This document shows, in pieces, positions 54,513 to 63,524 of a DNA stretch of 64,000 nt. The notes under the pieces are model-generated. The model was not told the origin of the DNA and ran no database searches. It saw only the letters and a list, made by a program, of their open reading frames with translations. The stretch is from Saprospiraceae bacterium. GTDB lineage: Bacteria > Bacteroidota > Bacteroidia > Chitinophagales > Saprospiraceae. Every line of letters begins with the position of its first letter. The first letter of the stretch is position 1. The stretch spans positions 29,281-93,280 of the forward strand of contig JALSPK010000141.1 of the NCBI GenBank assembly GCA_026986005.1, read 5' to 3'. A program made the translations under genes and the position numbers.

Positions 54513-55124
54513 TTACCTTATTTCACAATACAATAAATTTTCTTTTTCTATATATCCTTCTAAAATATCACCGGATTTAACTTTCCCGACACCTCCAGGA
54601 GTACCTGTATATATCAAATCTCCAATTTGTAATTTAAAATATTTGGAAAGGTAAACAATAATATCATTTATAGAGAATATCATTTCCTCGCTTTTTCCTC
54701 TTTGAACAGTTTCTCCATTTTTATTAAGCGTAAAATTTATATTGCCGGATTTCATTTCATCCGTAAAATAAATCCAATTGCCTACTACGGCAGAAAAGTC
54801 AAACCCTTTTGCTATTTCCCATGGATGCCCCTTTTCTTTTAGTTTTTTTTGGATATCCCTTGCTGTAAAATCAATCCCTATTGTAAGTTCTTTATAATAT
54901 GAGCTTACAAATTCGGGAGCTATGTTCTTACCATTTTTTGCTATTTTAACAACCAATTCTCCTTCATAATGTATTTCATTGGAAAAATCCGGGATATAAA
55001 AAGGCTTTCCTTTTCTCAACATTGCCGTTGGTGGTTTCATGAATATCAGAGGATTCTCAGGAATGGGATTGTTTAATTCCTGTGCATGATTGATATAATT
55101 TCTTCCAATACAAAATATTTTCAT
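54513..55124 (-). CDS. Fumarylacetoacetate hydrolase (FAH) family protein
   Basis: The 203-residue protein has FCIGRNYINHAQELNNPIPENPLIFMKP, HYEGELVV (metal-binding Glu pair), GIDFTARDIQ and IYTGTPGGVGKV, all diagnostic of the FAH/YcgM family. Members hydrolyse or decarboxylate beta-diketo acids with Mg2+; oxaloacetate tautomerase/decarboxylase activity is common for this short form. The exact substrate is not predictable. Confidence 0.9.
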   Translation of the reverse strand: MKIFCIGRNYINHAQELNNPIPENPLIFMKPPTAMLRKGKPFYIPDFSNEIHYEGELVVKIAKNGKNIAPEFVSSYYKELTIGIDFTARDIQKKLKEKGHPWEIAKGFDFSAVVGNWIYFTDEMKSGNINFTLNKNGETVQRGKSEEMIFSINDIIVYLSKYFKLQIGDLIYTGTPGGVGKVKSGDILEGYIEKENLLYCEIR

Positions 55125-55380
55125 AAGAATATTTTTTAGTACCGATATATAAGTAAAATTAAAAATAAATAAAACAATAAATATCGGTTATTCTGTTTTA
55201 AAAAATGGTATAATATAACAAATACCAGCAATTCAGGGTAAATATAAAAACCCGTAAACAATAAATAATTGTACAAATTGAGTTTACAGATATTTATATA
55301 TTTGCATTTTCAATAATACAAAAACAAAAGTCTGAAAAAAAGTTGAAGAAAACAAAATATACCACATAGAAAATTAAATA

Positions 55381-55413
55381 TTTCCAATATCAAGCGCTTT
55401 ATGGACAGACACT
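55381..55413. mobile_element. Solitary MITE right end
   Basis: The last ~33 bp match the right end of the intact copies (ATCAAGCRCTTTATRGACAG plus ACACT) with a few differences. The rest of the element is missing. Confidence 0.6.
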
Positions 55414-55534
55414 ATATGGTGATTTTTACCCTAAATTATTTAGCTATGTATCTATTTTCGGAAAAAGGTTATGTAAAAATAAAACCATCTACAAGTAGAT
55501 TATTTTGATATTTATAGCCGAATTAAATAACTTA

Positions 55535-55568
55535 TACAAAAAAGCCCTGAATTTTTTAATTCAAGGCT
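55535..55568 (-). terminator. Intrinsic terminator for the DUF2202 gene
   Basis: On the minus strand, AGCC-TTGAA and TTCAG-GGCT form an interrupted stem (4+4 bp with one mismatch) followed by six T residues, about 55 bp after the stop codon. Confidence 0.65.
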
Positions 55569-55596
55569 AAAATAATTCGTGAAACTAAAAACTAAT

Positions 55597-55623
55597 TATT
55601 GTCTGTCTACAAAGTCATTAAAT
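55597..55623. mobile_element. Solitary MITE left end
   Basis: ATTGTCTGTCTACAAAGTCA and the following TTAAATT match the left end of the intact MITEs. It abuts the stop codon of the DUF2202 gene. Confidence 0.6.
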
Positions 55624-56475
55624 TTATCCATTGCCATTACCTCCGTTTCCTTTCCCACCATTTCCGTGGTCACCATTGCCACCGTTTCCATTACAATTTC
55701 CGGTTCTATTTCCTCTATTTTTACCATTATTAGAGTTTCCGCAAATACTGCCACCTCTTTCTCTATCTGAATTTATTATACTATCAAACAATTCATGAGT
55801 TATAAACTGAGGAATATAAGCTGTTTTTTCTAGATTCAATCTTGAGATAAATGCTCTCATATGATTTCTTGAACCTTTGGTAAGTTCTGAAAAAACTGCG
55901 AGCAAATCTTTATTATCAGCTTGCTGTGATAAATCAATAAGATCAAAAATATCTAAATCTTCAATGGTTGCTCCTACTGTCAATGCTGCACTGAGGCTTT
56001 CTTTTCCTTGATCAATCAATGCTGTATATAAACTTTGTAAACCTTCATCTTTAAAAACACCTATTTCATTCTCACTAACTAAATCTTCTATATTGTACTT
56101 ATCGTATAGGCAAAGAATAGCGTCCATATGTCGTTGTTCAGCTTTTGATATATTGGCAAAAACCCTTTCACTCCATTTATCATATAAGGTCAAATATACA
56201 TCTCTGGCAAGCTTTTCCTCTTCTAACATATGTGAAAGGCTGTTTAATTCAATATCTGACAATTCTTCAACAGGAAAATTGCTAACTATACATGAGCAAA
56301 TGTCTTGTTTCATCTTGTCTCCACTATTGTTCATCCCATTTTTACCACCTCTATCATTTAATGTAGTTGTGTCATTGGCTATTGTTAAATTTTCTTTTTC
56401 GCAGCTCGTACCAAACATTACAGCACCCAGCGTTAAAGCAATAATAAATACTGGCATTAATTTAATCCTTTTCAT
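55624..56475 (-). CDS. DUF2202 ferritin-like lipoprotein with Gly/Asn-rich tail
   Basis: The 283-residue lipoprotein has lipobox GTSC (Cys25). Residues ~75-230 are DUF2202: LSHMLEEEKLARDVYLTLY, KAEQRHMDAILCLYDKY and SRNHMRAFISRL supply Glu/His residues in a four-helix, ferritin-like arrangement, implying a di-metal site. The last ~45 residues are low-complexity Gly/Asn. Function of the family is unknown; oxidant or metal handling is inference. Confidence 0.85.
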   Translation of the reverse strand: MKRIKLMPVFIIALTLGAVMFGTSCEKENLTIANDTTTLNDRGGKNGMNNSGDKMKQDICSCIVSNFPVEELSDIELNSLSHMLEEEKLARDVYLTLYDKWSERVFANISKAEQRHMDAILCLYDKYNIEDLVSENEIGVFKDEGLQSLYTALIDQGKESLSAALTVGATIEDLDIFDLIDLSQQADNKDLLAVFSELTKGSRNHMRAFISRLNLEKTAYIPQFITHELFDSIINSDRERGGSICGNSNNGKNRGNRTGNCNGNGGNGDHGNGGKGNGGNGNG

Positions 56476-56620
56476 AATTTTTAAATTTAAGTTATTTAAT
56501 AATATTTCAAATACATCCTATACTACGCAATGCGAAATGTTTTCTTTCATTATAGTAGAGTTTATACATTTTTTTAATAAAATAGCCTTGCGAAACATTT
56601 TACTTAGACATTTTAATTTT

Positions 56621-56692
56621 CAGACACTATATATTGTCTGTCCATAAAATCATTAAAATTAAACTTTTTGCGATATTTTCACTTTAAAACCT
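56621..56692. mobile_element. Degraded MITE ends in tandem
   Basis: CAGACACT (a right-end tip, 56621-56628) is followed almost at once by ATTGTCTGTCCATAAAATCA and a further ~35 bp of the MITE left half, up to TTTGCGATATTTTCACTTT. It reaches the stop codon of the next gene. The right half is absent. Confidence 0.6.
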
Positions 56693-58012
56693 ATATTTCA
56701 CATTTAGTGTCAAAAACAGATTATTCAATTTTGAGTAATTGTATTTATATGTTTTGTTGCTAAAATAATAAGAAAACTCAAGGGAATTGCTATAATTCTT
56801 ATTCCAATTATATTCTATTCCGGTTTTTAGAAAGTAATTGCTATAATCAAAAGATTCATCAAATGTTTTATTTATTTTATACTCTTTGTAGGTTTTTATA
56901 TCGTGAAATTCATACTTGATAATATCTTTTATACCAAATTTCATTGCCCATCCAATACCAATATATGGATGAAATGTTTTTTGATAATTGAAATGATATT
57001 CCAATCCCAGAGGTAGTAGCCAATATGAATTGTCAAAGTAAATACCATCAAAAATATCGCCATTATTCGGTGTTTTAGGGAAATCACCATCCACTATATC
57101 AACGGCTTTAAATTCGCCATGATAATCAATCCAATTTACTCCGATAGCTGCTTTAATACCATTTTCGAATAGAACTTTACTATTTAGTCCGGTTAACAAT
57201 CCAATATTTGATTTTTTAAATACCAAAGAATAAACTCCACCTATTTTCGGTTCAATTTCATATCCGACTTCATTGAATCCTGATAAGAATTTACTCATTT
57301 TATATTTTAATGTTCTTTTTTCTTTTGCAACCTTTGACGCTAATTCATTCAACCATTTGTTATATTGATAGTTTTGGCCATATCCAATATTCCTTTTATA
57401 TTTTATTAGATTTAATTTAAACATTAGTCTTTCAATCTCATTTAACCTGCTTTGTTTATTTTGTTCACGATAATATGGAATAGAATTGTTTTGTATTCGG
57501 TTTGAATTGTTAGTAAAGCCAAGGGTCAATGGCAAACCTCCAATTTTATAATTAAAATTATTGAAAAAATTATTTCTACCTATTGAAAAAATTGATTTGT
57601 AATTATTCAATTTATGCATATTGAGAGAAACAATGTTATTTTCAGTTGGTATTGGCGAAATTGGTTTTACGATTTTTATTGTTTTGTATAGTGTATCGTG
57701 AATATATATTATCTTTTCTTTGTAGATAGTATCGGTATTGAAGATGATTTCATGTCTATTTTTTCGAATATTATCAACTGTATTAGTGGTATTTTTATAA
57801 ATTTGAAGTTTTTTATTATACCAATAATTTCCTACTATAGCCATTAGACCTAATAGCAAAATACCGGATAAAAGAGCAAAAGCACCTACTTTTCTCAATT
57901 TTCTATCGTAAGTTAATCGCGATTTGACAATAATCCACGGTTTTTCATTAAATTCAAATTCCGGTGGATTATTTAATTGTTTTTTTATAATATTTCCATC
58001 TATGTCGTTCAT
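56684..58012 (-). CDS. Sigma-linked membrane protein with barrel-like C-terminus
   Basis: The 442-residue protein has a ~38-residue cytoplasmic N-terminus, one membrane helix (about 42-64), a spacer rich in IHDTLYKTI-type segments, and a C-terminal ~200 residues with outer-membrane barrel character (LPLGLEYHFNYQKTFHPYIGIG, ending LTLNVKYRF). It begins 18 bp after an ECF sigma gene. The position and short cytosolic domain suggest an anti-sigma-like partner. I do not know a named family. Confidence 0.6.
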   Translation of the reverse strand: MNDIDGNIIKKQLNNPPEFEFNEKPWIIVKSRLTYDRKLRKVGAFALLSGILLLGLMAIVGNYWYNKKLQIYKNTTNTVDNIRKNRHEIIFNTDTIYKEKIIYIHDTLYKTIKIVKPISPIPTENNIVSLNMHKLNNYKSIFSIGRNNFFNNFNYKIGGLPLTLGFTNNSNRIQNNSIPYYREQNKQSRLNEIERLMFKLNLIKYKRNIGYGQNYQYNKWLNELASKVAKEKRTLKYKMSKFLSGFNEVGYEIEPKIGGVYSLVFKKSNIGLLTGLNSKVLFENGIKAAIGVNWIDYHGEFKAVDIVDGDFPKTPNNGDIFDGIYFDNSYWLLPLGLEYHFNYQKTFHPYIGIGWAMKFGIKDIIKYEFHDIKTYKEYKINKTFDESFDYSNYFLKTGIEYNWNKNYSNSLEFSYYFSNKTYKYNYSKLNNLFLTLNVKYRF

Positions 58013-58030
58013 TGGTCCTATTGTATCAAT

Positions 58031-58579
58031 CTATTCATTTAAATATTTTAAATTTGTAAATATTTCTCTTAATTTTCTTTTTGCTTTTACGAGATTGGAT
58101 TTAGAAGTACCTTCGCTTATTCCAAGTTTTTCAGCAATTTCTCTATGCTTGTAGCCGTCAATTACAAAAAGGTTGAACACCATCCTGTATTGAGGACTCA
58201 AAGATTGAACAGCTTCAAGGTATTTGCAATAATCTAAGTCGTTTTTATCATTTCCCCTACAAAACAAATTCATCTCTTGAATTTCATTTTCAGCAATTTT
58301 TAATTTTTTATATTTTCTGATATAATCAATTGCAGTGTTCACAATAATTCTATGAAACCAATTGTAAAAGTCTTTTTTTTCATCGTATTTACCAATATTT
58401 TTAAAAATCTTATAGTAAGACTCTGTTAATATATCTTCTGCATCATGTTTATTTGTTATATATCTGGCAACAATACCCATAGCGCGATTATATGTAAGAT
58501 TATATAACTCAAACTGAGATTTGCTATTACCGCTTTTACTTAGTTTAATAATTTTTAATAATCTTTCAGTCTCTGTCAT
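58031..58579 (-). CDS. ECF RNA polymerase sigma factor
   Basis: The 182-residue protein has region 2 (YNRAMGIVARYITNKHDAEDILTESYYKIF) and region 4 (LSPQYRMVFNLFVIDGYKHREIAEKLGISEGTSKSNLVKAKRKL), giving a complete ECF sigma-70 factor. Regulation by the membrane protein encoded 18 bp downstream is inferred from the gene order. Its targets are unknown. Confidence 0.93.
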   Translation of the reverse strand: MTETERLLKIIKLSKSGNSKSQFELYNLTYNRAMGIVARYITNKHDAEDILTESYYKIFKNIGKYDEKKDFYNWFHRIIVNTAIDYIRKYKKLKIAENEIQEMNLFCRGNDKNDLDYCKYLEAVQSLSPQYRMVFNLFVIDGYKHREIAEKLGISEGTSKSNLVKAKRKLREIFTNLKYLNE

Positions 58580-58711
58580 TAGTATATACGGGTATATTCA
58601 GTAAAAAGATGCTTTATTATAAAGAAACTTGTGTTTTTTTAGATTTAATATGAAAATGGCTGCTAAATTAAAAATAAAATTTGATTAAAAAGTATAATTA
58701 TTTGTATTAAA

Positions 58712-59725
58712 TCATTTATCACCGTCCGGATGACATTTATAGCATGCATTACTTTCGTAAATATATCCTCCTTCTTCGTCATGCTCCTCATCCATTTTGG
58801 ATTTTCTATGTTTGTGACAATCAGTACAGGTAAAAACAGAATAATTACTTGGATCTAAGTGGCAGTCGGTACACTGTGACCATTCTCCTTTGTGTTTTCC
58901 TGAAAAAATAGGGAAATCATTGTCATCATGATTTTCGTATTTTGCCGGAGACCACCCCGGGTCGAGAGTATGGCATTCGGAGCAATTTTTTGAGAAAGAG
59001 CTTATCTTGTGGTCAGGATTCAAGGCATTGTCATAATCTTTGCTATGGCAACTGATACACTCAGAAGAGGTGTTTTTATAATTACTTTCTGTGTGACAGG
59101 TAAAGCAATCAGATATGTTATGCGATTTTTCCAAAGGAAAAAAATCATGGGAAATCACCCATGTTTCAGCATCCAAATCATGGCATTGATAACAATCCAT
59201 TGGAAAATTTTCCTCAATATGATTTGGAGATGTCGTATTATTATAATTATTCTCATGGCAGGAAAAACAATCAGTAGATAAAGGCTCAAAGATCAGTTCC
59301 ACACTTTTATTATGGCATTCTGAACAGTCCAATACATGATGCGAACCCGTCAAAGGAAACCCTGCTTCCTCGTGAATAACTGTGAAGTCTTCGATTATCC
59401 AATCATCTTCAGAATGACAATTATTGCATTGCATTGATAATGTGTTTTTGTGTATATCTGTATGGCAATCTACGCATTCACTTTTAACATCTGACAAAAT
59501 TAGAGATGCATGACATTCTCTACAATCAACTAATCTATGTCTTCCATATAATGAAAACGAGGTTGAATTATGATCAAAATCTATATTTCTAAAATCCACA
59601 TTCCATGAATCAGAAGTGTGGCATTGAGCACAATCAATTTTCATGTCTTTTCCATGAGGATTTTGACTGAAAATTACTACCGAAAAAAATATTAAAACAA
59701 ATATTATTTGTGACAATCTATACAT
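58712..59725 (-). CDS. Multiheme cytochrome c with 13 CxxCH motifs
   Basis: The 337-residue periplasmic protein has a signal peptide (about 1-20) and thirteen CxxCH heme motifs: CAQCH, CRECH, CVDCH, CNNCH, CSECH, CFSCH, CYQCH, CFTCH, CISCH, CSECH, CTDCH, CTDCH and CYKCH. Repeats of FPLxGSHxxxDCxxCH give bis-His-type spacing. Its start lies inside the end of the upstream 23-heme gene (22-bp overlap), so the two are co-translated. It is expected to be a long-range electron wire. Confidence 0.93.
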   Translation of the reverse strand: MYRLSQIIFVLIFFSVVIFSQNPHGKDMKIDCAQCHTSDSWNVDFRNIDFDHNSTSFSLYGRHRLVDCRECHASLILSDVKSECVDCHTDIHKNTLSMQCNNCHSEDDWIIEDFTVIHEEAGFPLTGSHHVLDCSECHNKSVELIFEPLSTDCFSCHENNYNNTTSPNHIEENFPMDCYQCHDLDAETWVISHDFFPLEKSHNISDCFTCHTESNYKNTSSECISCHSKDYDNALNPDHKISSFSKNCSECHTLDPGWSPAKYENHDDNDFPIFSGKHKGEWSQCTDCHLDPSNYSVFTCTDCHKHRKSKMDEEHDEEGGYIYESNACYKCHPDGDK

Positions 59726-61530
59726 TTTATTTTTCCATTTTTATAAACAATATATTCTTCTTTTGCTTTTTTATCAATACTATGACATTTATCGCATGAG
59801 ACACTTTTATGTGCACCATCCAGTTTAAATCTTGCTTTATTATGATCAAATTTTGATGCCTCCCAATTATCCGGAGTATGACATCTGCTGCAATCATTGA
59901 CGTCATTTTCATCAAATTGTCCATGATGTTGATCCTCATGGCAACTACTGCAAGAGACAGGTAAATCTTTGAATTTTACTTTTATTTTTTCATTATCGGA
60001 TTTGTGGCAATCGATACATTTGGTTTCGAGATGTTTTCCCTCAAGATTAAAATCCGTTTTACTATGATCAAAAGAATCAATTTTGCTCCAAACACTTTCT
60101 GTATGACAGTTTTTGCAGTTTTGCTGTGGAAAATATTTTGTTTCCAGTTCGTTTTTATGAATATTTTCATGACAATCAATGCAATTTTTACCAAGTGATT
60201 GAAATTTCCATTTCTTCTGACCTTCTTTTTGATGACAAGCAAAACAGGGTGTCGCTTCGTGTGATTCTACCAGAGGAAAATCTGTACGTTTATGTTTTTC
60301 CAAATCAAAATCAAAATCTTCAAAGCCCATTTCCGTATGGCACTCTTTGCAATCAATCACAGACTTGTCTTGTATAAGTTCACCTTCATGATAGTCATCG
60401 TGGCAATCTATACAATAATCATGAGCAACAGGATCGAGCAATTTTGATTTATGACATTCTTTGCACTTTACTTTTTGATGTTTTCCTACTAATGGAAAAT
60501 TCGTTATATTATGATTAAAATTGTCTGTTGATTTTATTTTATTAAATGTGGTTTCGGTATGACAACTGCTGCAATCTGTTCCAAATCTACCTTCGTGTGC
60601 ATCATCATGACATCTGTCACAATCAAAGTCCCGGGTGTTTTTAAAGTCGCTAAAAATAGTAGTTTTTGGTAAGTCGGGAGAATGGCATTCAAAACAGGCA
60701 ACTTTTTTATGCTTTCCTTTTAGTTTGTAATCTGTTCTTTTATTGTGATTGAATTTCCGTTTTACGGTACTTATACCAAAAGAGGACTCATTATGGCAAC
60801 TGTTGCATCTAGTCCCTAATGCTCCTTTATGAACATCATCATGACAATCCGTGCATTTATTAAAAGCTATATTTTTAAATTTTTGATATTTATTGTCTCC
60901 CTTACCTTCAATTTGGTGACATTTTTCACAATCTACATCTTTGTGTTTCCCTTTTAGGGGATAATCCGATTTGTCGTGATCAAATTTTTCAATTTCGGTA
61001 AATTTATTAAAATTATGACAATTGATGCAGTCCTCGGATAAATCCCCTTTGTGATAATCGTCATGACAACTCAAACAATCTGTACCCATGCCCAAATATG
61101 TATCTTTATCTTTTCTTAATTCTCTATCGGCTATATAATCGGGTTTATGACACTCTTTGCAATCTATTCGCTTATGCTCTCCTTTAAGTCTGTATCCGCT
61201 TAAGTTGTGATCAAAATTCTTTTCATCAAAACGAATGATTTGAAAGTTCAGACCGTGATGGTCACTATGACATTCGGCACAGTCCTTTTTGCGAACTTCT
61301 TTTGAATAATGATAACCTCTTTTGTTTGATACAAGAGTTTGGATCTCTTTATGACACTTTAGGCATTTTTCATTTGAAACTTTTTTACCAAAATCATGAC
61401 ATTCCGTACACTTGCTTAATCCTTCCAAATCACGATGCCCTTTGTACAAAGTACCGGGTGAAAGTTGTGCGGAAGCACTATAAAAAAAGGATAGATATAC
61501 CAATACAATTAAAACCAATCTATTCCACAT
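59704..61530 (-). CDS. Multiheme cytochrome c with 23 CxxCH motifs
   Basis: The 608-residue protein has a signal peptide (ending SASAQ) and 23 CxxCH motifs. They occur in a repeating module of the form FDHxKTxFxLxGKHKxVxCxxCH ... CxDCHDDxHxGxLxxxCxxCH. Each module also supplies extra histidines suitable as distal ligands. Family resemblance is to cytochrome c3/c7-like multiheme proteins of periplasmic electron conduits. A 22-bp overlap with the 13-heme gene ties their expression. Electron partners are not identified. Confidence 0.93.
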   Translation of the reverse strand: MWNRLVLIVLVYLSFFYSASAQLSPGTLYKGHRDLEGLSKCTECHDFGKKVSNEKCLKCHKEIQTLVSNKRGYHYSKEVRKKDCAECHSDHHGLNFQIIRFDEKNFDHNLSGYRLKGEHKRIDCKECHKPDYIADRELRKDKDTYLGMGTDCLSCHDDYHKGDLSEDCINCHNFNKFTEIEKFDHDKSDYPLKGKHKDVDCEKCHQIEGKGDNKYQKFKNIAFNKCTDCHDDVHKGALGTRCNSCHNESSFGISTVKRKFNHNKRTDYKLKGKHKKVACFECHSPDLPKTTIFSDFKNTRDFDCDRCHDDAHEGRFGTDCSSCHTETTFNKIKSTDNFNHNITNFPLVGKHQKVKCKECHKSKLLDPVAHDYCIDCHDDYHEGELIQDKSVIDCKECHTEMGFEDFDFDLEKHKRTDFPLVESHEATPCFACHQKEGQKKWKFQSLGKNCIDCHENIHKNELETKYFPQQNCKNCHTESVWSKIDSFDHSKTDFNLEGKHLETKCIDCHKSDNEKIKVKFKDLPVSCSSCHEDQHHGQFDENDVNDCSRCHTPDNWEASKFDHNKARFKLDGAHKSVSCDKCHSIDKKAKEEYIVYKNGKIKCIDCHK

Positions 61531-61568
61531 AAAAAAATATTTTACCTTATAACTATGAAATATGACAA

Positions 61569-62360
61569 TTAATAAATACGTTTACCTTCCTGCATAATAA
61601 CGTCAAAAAAATACCCTGCGCCCAAATCAAGTTTTGTATCTATTTTGCCTTCGAAATAACAGTTTTCACCCACTTGTGCGGCATCTTTTGACATAACAAC
61701 CAAATCGAATACTTTATCACCAATTCCCTTTTCTTGTATATGTATCCAATTTTTCCCCATAATATTCATATTGACCTTTGTACATTTTCCGCTTATTTTT
61801 ATGATTTTTCCTTTGTATTTTTCCGGGTTTGCAAATAGATCTTTAAGTTTTACAATATTCTTCTTAACTTCTTTTGATATTTCCGGTTCTTTGGTTGAAA
61901 TATTAGTTTTGCTTTCTAATTTATCTAATGCATTGGTTTTTGTAAAAACTGGAACTTTACTTATTTTTGATATTAAATATAGTGTATCGAAATACATATT
62001 ATGCTCCTTACTATAAAAATTGAGTTTAAGTATCCCTCCCTTATAGAAAAAAACATCACCTTTTTTAAACGGCATTTTCCAGGTGGAAATCCAGTAATTT
62101 CGTGCGCCTTCTTTAACTTTAAGATATACGTATCTTGAAGCTGATAAAGAATCGACAACTGTGACTTTATGAACGCTCTCATTATTGATATTCATTTGCG
62201 ATTGTTTGTCTAAAGTTGTTGTTCCTGCAGATGCTTTTGTTTCAATATTATTGTTCTTTGAATTTAATGGTTCTATTTTTTCAGGTTTGGAATTACAAGA
62301 AAGTAATATTGCTCCTAACAGCAGAGAAATAAAAATAAATTCTTTTTTCATTTTTTTCAT
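61569..62360 (-). CDS. Lipoprotein with C-terminal OB-fold-like domain
   Basis: The 263-residue lipoprotein has lipobox AILLSC (Cys22). After a linker comes a region of short strands (SASRYVYLKVKEGARNYW), and a C-terminal ~95-residue segment (FANPEKYKGKIIKISGKCTKV ... GENCYFEGKIDTKLDLGAGY) resembling OB-fold proteins found with respiratory cytochromes. It lies 38 bp upstream of the 23-heme gene, in the same operon. Function unknown; a role in cytochrome assembly or docking is inference. Confidence 0.65.
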   Translation of the reverse strand: MKKMKKEFIFISLLLGAILLSCNSKPEKIEPLNSKNNNIETKASAGTTTLDKQSQMNINNESVHKVTVVDSLSASRYVYLKVKEGARNYWISTWKMPFKKGDVFFYKGGILKLNFYSKEHNMYFDTLYLISKISKVPVFTKTNALDKLESKTNISTKEPEISKEVKKNIVKLKDLFANPEKYKGKIIKISGKCTKVNMNIMGKNWIHIQEKGIGDKVFDLVVMSKDAAQVGENCYFEGKIDTKLDLGAGYFFDVIMQEGKRIY

Positions 62361-62383
62361 TTTAATTTAGTTTTAAATAATTG

Positions 62384-62420
62384 AGATGATAGACATCTTG
62401 TTAAAAGGTATCTATCATCT
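62384..62420. repeat. Inverted repeat AGATGATAGA / TCTATCATCT
   Basis: Perfect 10-bp arms with a 17-base loop lie between two minus-strand genes. No T-run follows on the minus strand, so a terminator is uncertain; it may be an mRNA processing or stability hairpin. Confidence 0.5.
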
Positions 62421-62432
62421 ATATTTCAGTGA

Positions 62433-62462
62433 TTTTATACAGACGCTAAATTGTCTATAAAA
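62433..62462. mobile_element. Degenerate MITE ends
   Basis: TTTATACAGACGCTAAATTG followed by TCTATAAA resembles a right tip next to a left tip of the MITE, as at 56621. The match is short and degraded. Confidence 0.35.
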
Positions 62463-62473
62463 AATAATGTTTA

Positions 62474-62983
62474 TTAATCATCATCGTTTTCTTTTTCGTA
62501 TTTAAACTCCTTGGTTGTAGTATTTAATTTGTTTTTATTAAAATCTTTTCTGATTTCAGAATGTCTTATTTGTCCCCCCAAGTTACCAAGCTGAGCAAAA
62601 AAGCCAAAAGTCAAAATTGAAACAATCAATGTAATAATGCTAATGATTTTGGAAAATTTATATTTTTTATATAATGAAATTAAACTGATAATTGACAATA
62701 TTGCTAAAAACCCCATAAATATAATGGCTATTTCAGCAAATTCTTCATGATTTTCGATTAATTTTTCAGAAATTCCAGCAATATTTTCAATTGTTTCCTC
62801 AGCTTCTTCACCGGTTAAATAAGCCGGAATAGTTAAAAGTGACATAATAACAAATATCACCATAGCTACTTTCTTTATATGGTCATTGTTTATAAAGATA
62901 CCATAAATCAAAACTCCAACTCCGGTAAGAGTACCGATAATTGGAAAATGATTTAATACTAAATGAAGATGTACTGCATCCAT
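62474..62983 (-). CDS. DUF2231-like four-helix membrane protein
   Basis: The 169-residue protein has four membrane helices. The opening MDAVHLHLVLNHFPIIG contains three histidines in an HLHxxxNHFPI pattern like DUF2231 proteins, which accompany periplasmic cytochromes and may bind heme or quinol. It precedes the lipoprotein and multiheme genes on the same strand. The role is inferred from context. Confidence 0.65.
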   Translation of the reverse strand: MDAVHLHLVLNHFPIIGTLTGVGVLIYGIFINNDHIKKVAMVIFVIMSLLTIPAYLTGEEAEETIENIAGISEKLIENHEEFAEIAIIFMGFLAILSIISLISLYKKYKFSKIISIITLIVSILTFGFFAQLGNLGGQIRHSEIRKDFNKNKLNTTTKEFKYEKENDDD

Positions 62984-63035
62984 AAATTTTAATTTTATTG
63001 TTTGATAAATACCTTAATTTAAATTCTCGATGATA

Positions 63036-63419
63036 TTAAACAGGAGGTCCCCTAACGGTATGTAATTCAACAATAAAATCAATACGGCAACTATTTATTT
63101 TACAAAATGGTTTGGTGTTGTTTAAAGGATAAATTATGATAGAAATTAAAAAATTATTAGGAAGACCGAATAAATCATAATTATCAGATAAATTGTGAGT
63201 ATAAGAATATGAAAAACAGAAAGAAAGGTTATCTAAATTTCCACCGGCATTTTCATAAAACACCAGTTTCATAACATCCAGAATACTATTTTCTTTCTTA
63301 CTTTCAACAAAATTATCATTAATTTTTCTTTCAAAATCAAGATCATGAGGTATCACGGAATGAAGAAGTAGTACGAGTAATACAAAACAAAATAATATTT
63401 TTCTATAAACTATCTTCAT
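63036..63419 (-). CDS. Small secreted protein, unknown
   Basis: The 127-residue protein has a signal-like N-terminus (KILFCFVLLVLLLHSVIP) and a beta-rich remainder with two cysteines near the C-terminus (PFCKINSC). I do not recognise a family. It lies between the barrel protein and the DUF2231-like gene in the same orientation, so it may be part of the cytochrome operon. Confidence 0.5.
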   Translation of the reverse strand: MKIVYRKILFCFVLLVLLLHSVIPHDLDFERKINDNFVESKKENSILDVMKLVFYENAGGNLDNLSFCFSYSYTHNLSDNYDLFGLPNNFLISIIIYPLNNTKPFCKINSCRIDFIVELHTVRGPPV

Positions 63420-63524
63420 TAAATATCTGATTTAAAATACAAATAAAATAAAATTTATTATAATTATCTATAATTTGTCCATTTAATAAGGGGGAACGTT
63501 ATAATACGACAATTTGATGTTTTA

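Larger units (their letters stand above)
55125..55623. other. Intergenic region with MITE ends and an orphan promoter motif
   Basis: This ~500-bp gene-free region holds a plus-strand promoter-like pair (TTG at 55278, TATATTTG at 55297-55304) with no gene behind it, a MITE right-end fragment, a minus-strand terminator and a MITE left-end fragment. I see no reading frame or known RNA. Confidence 0.5.
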
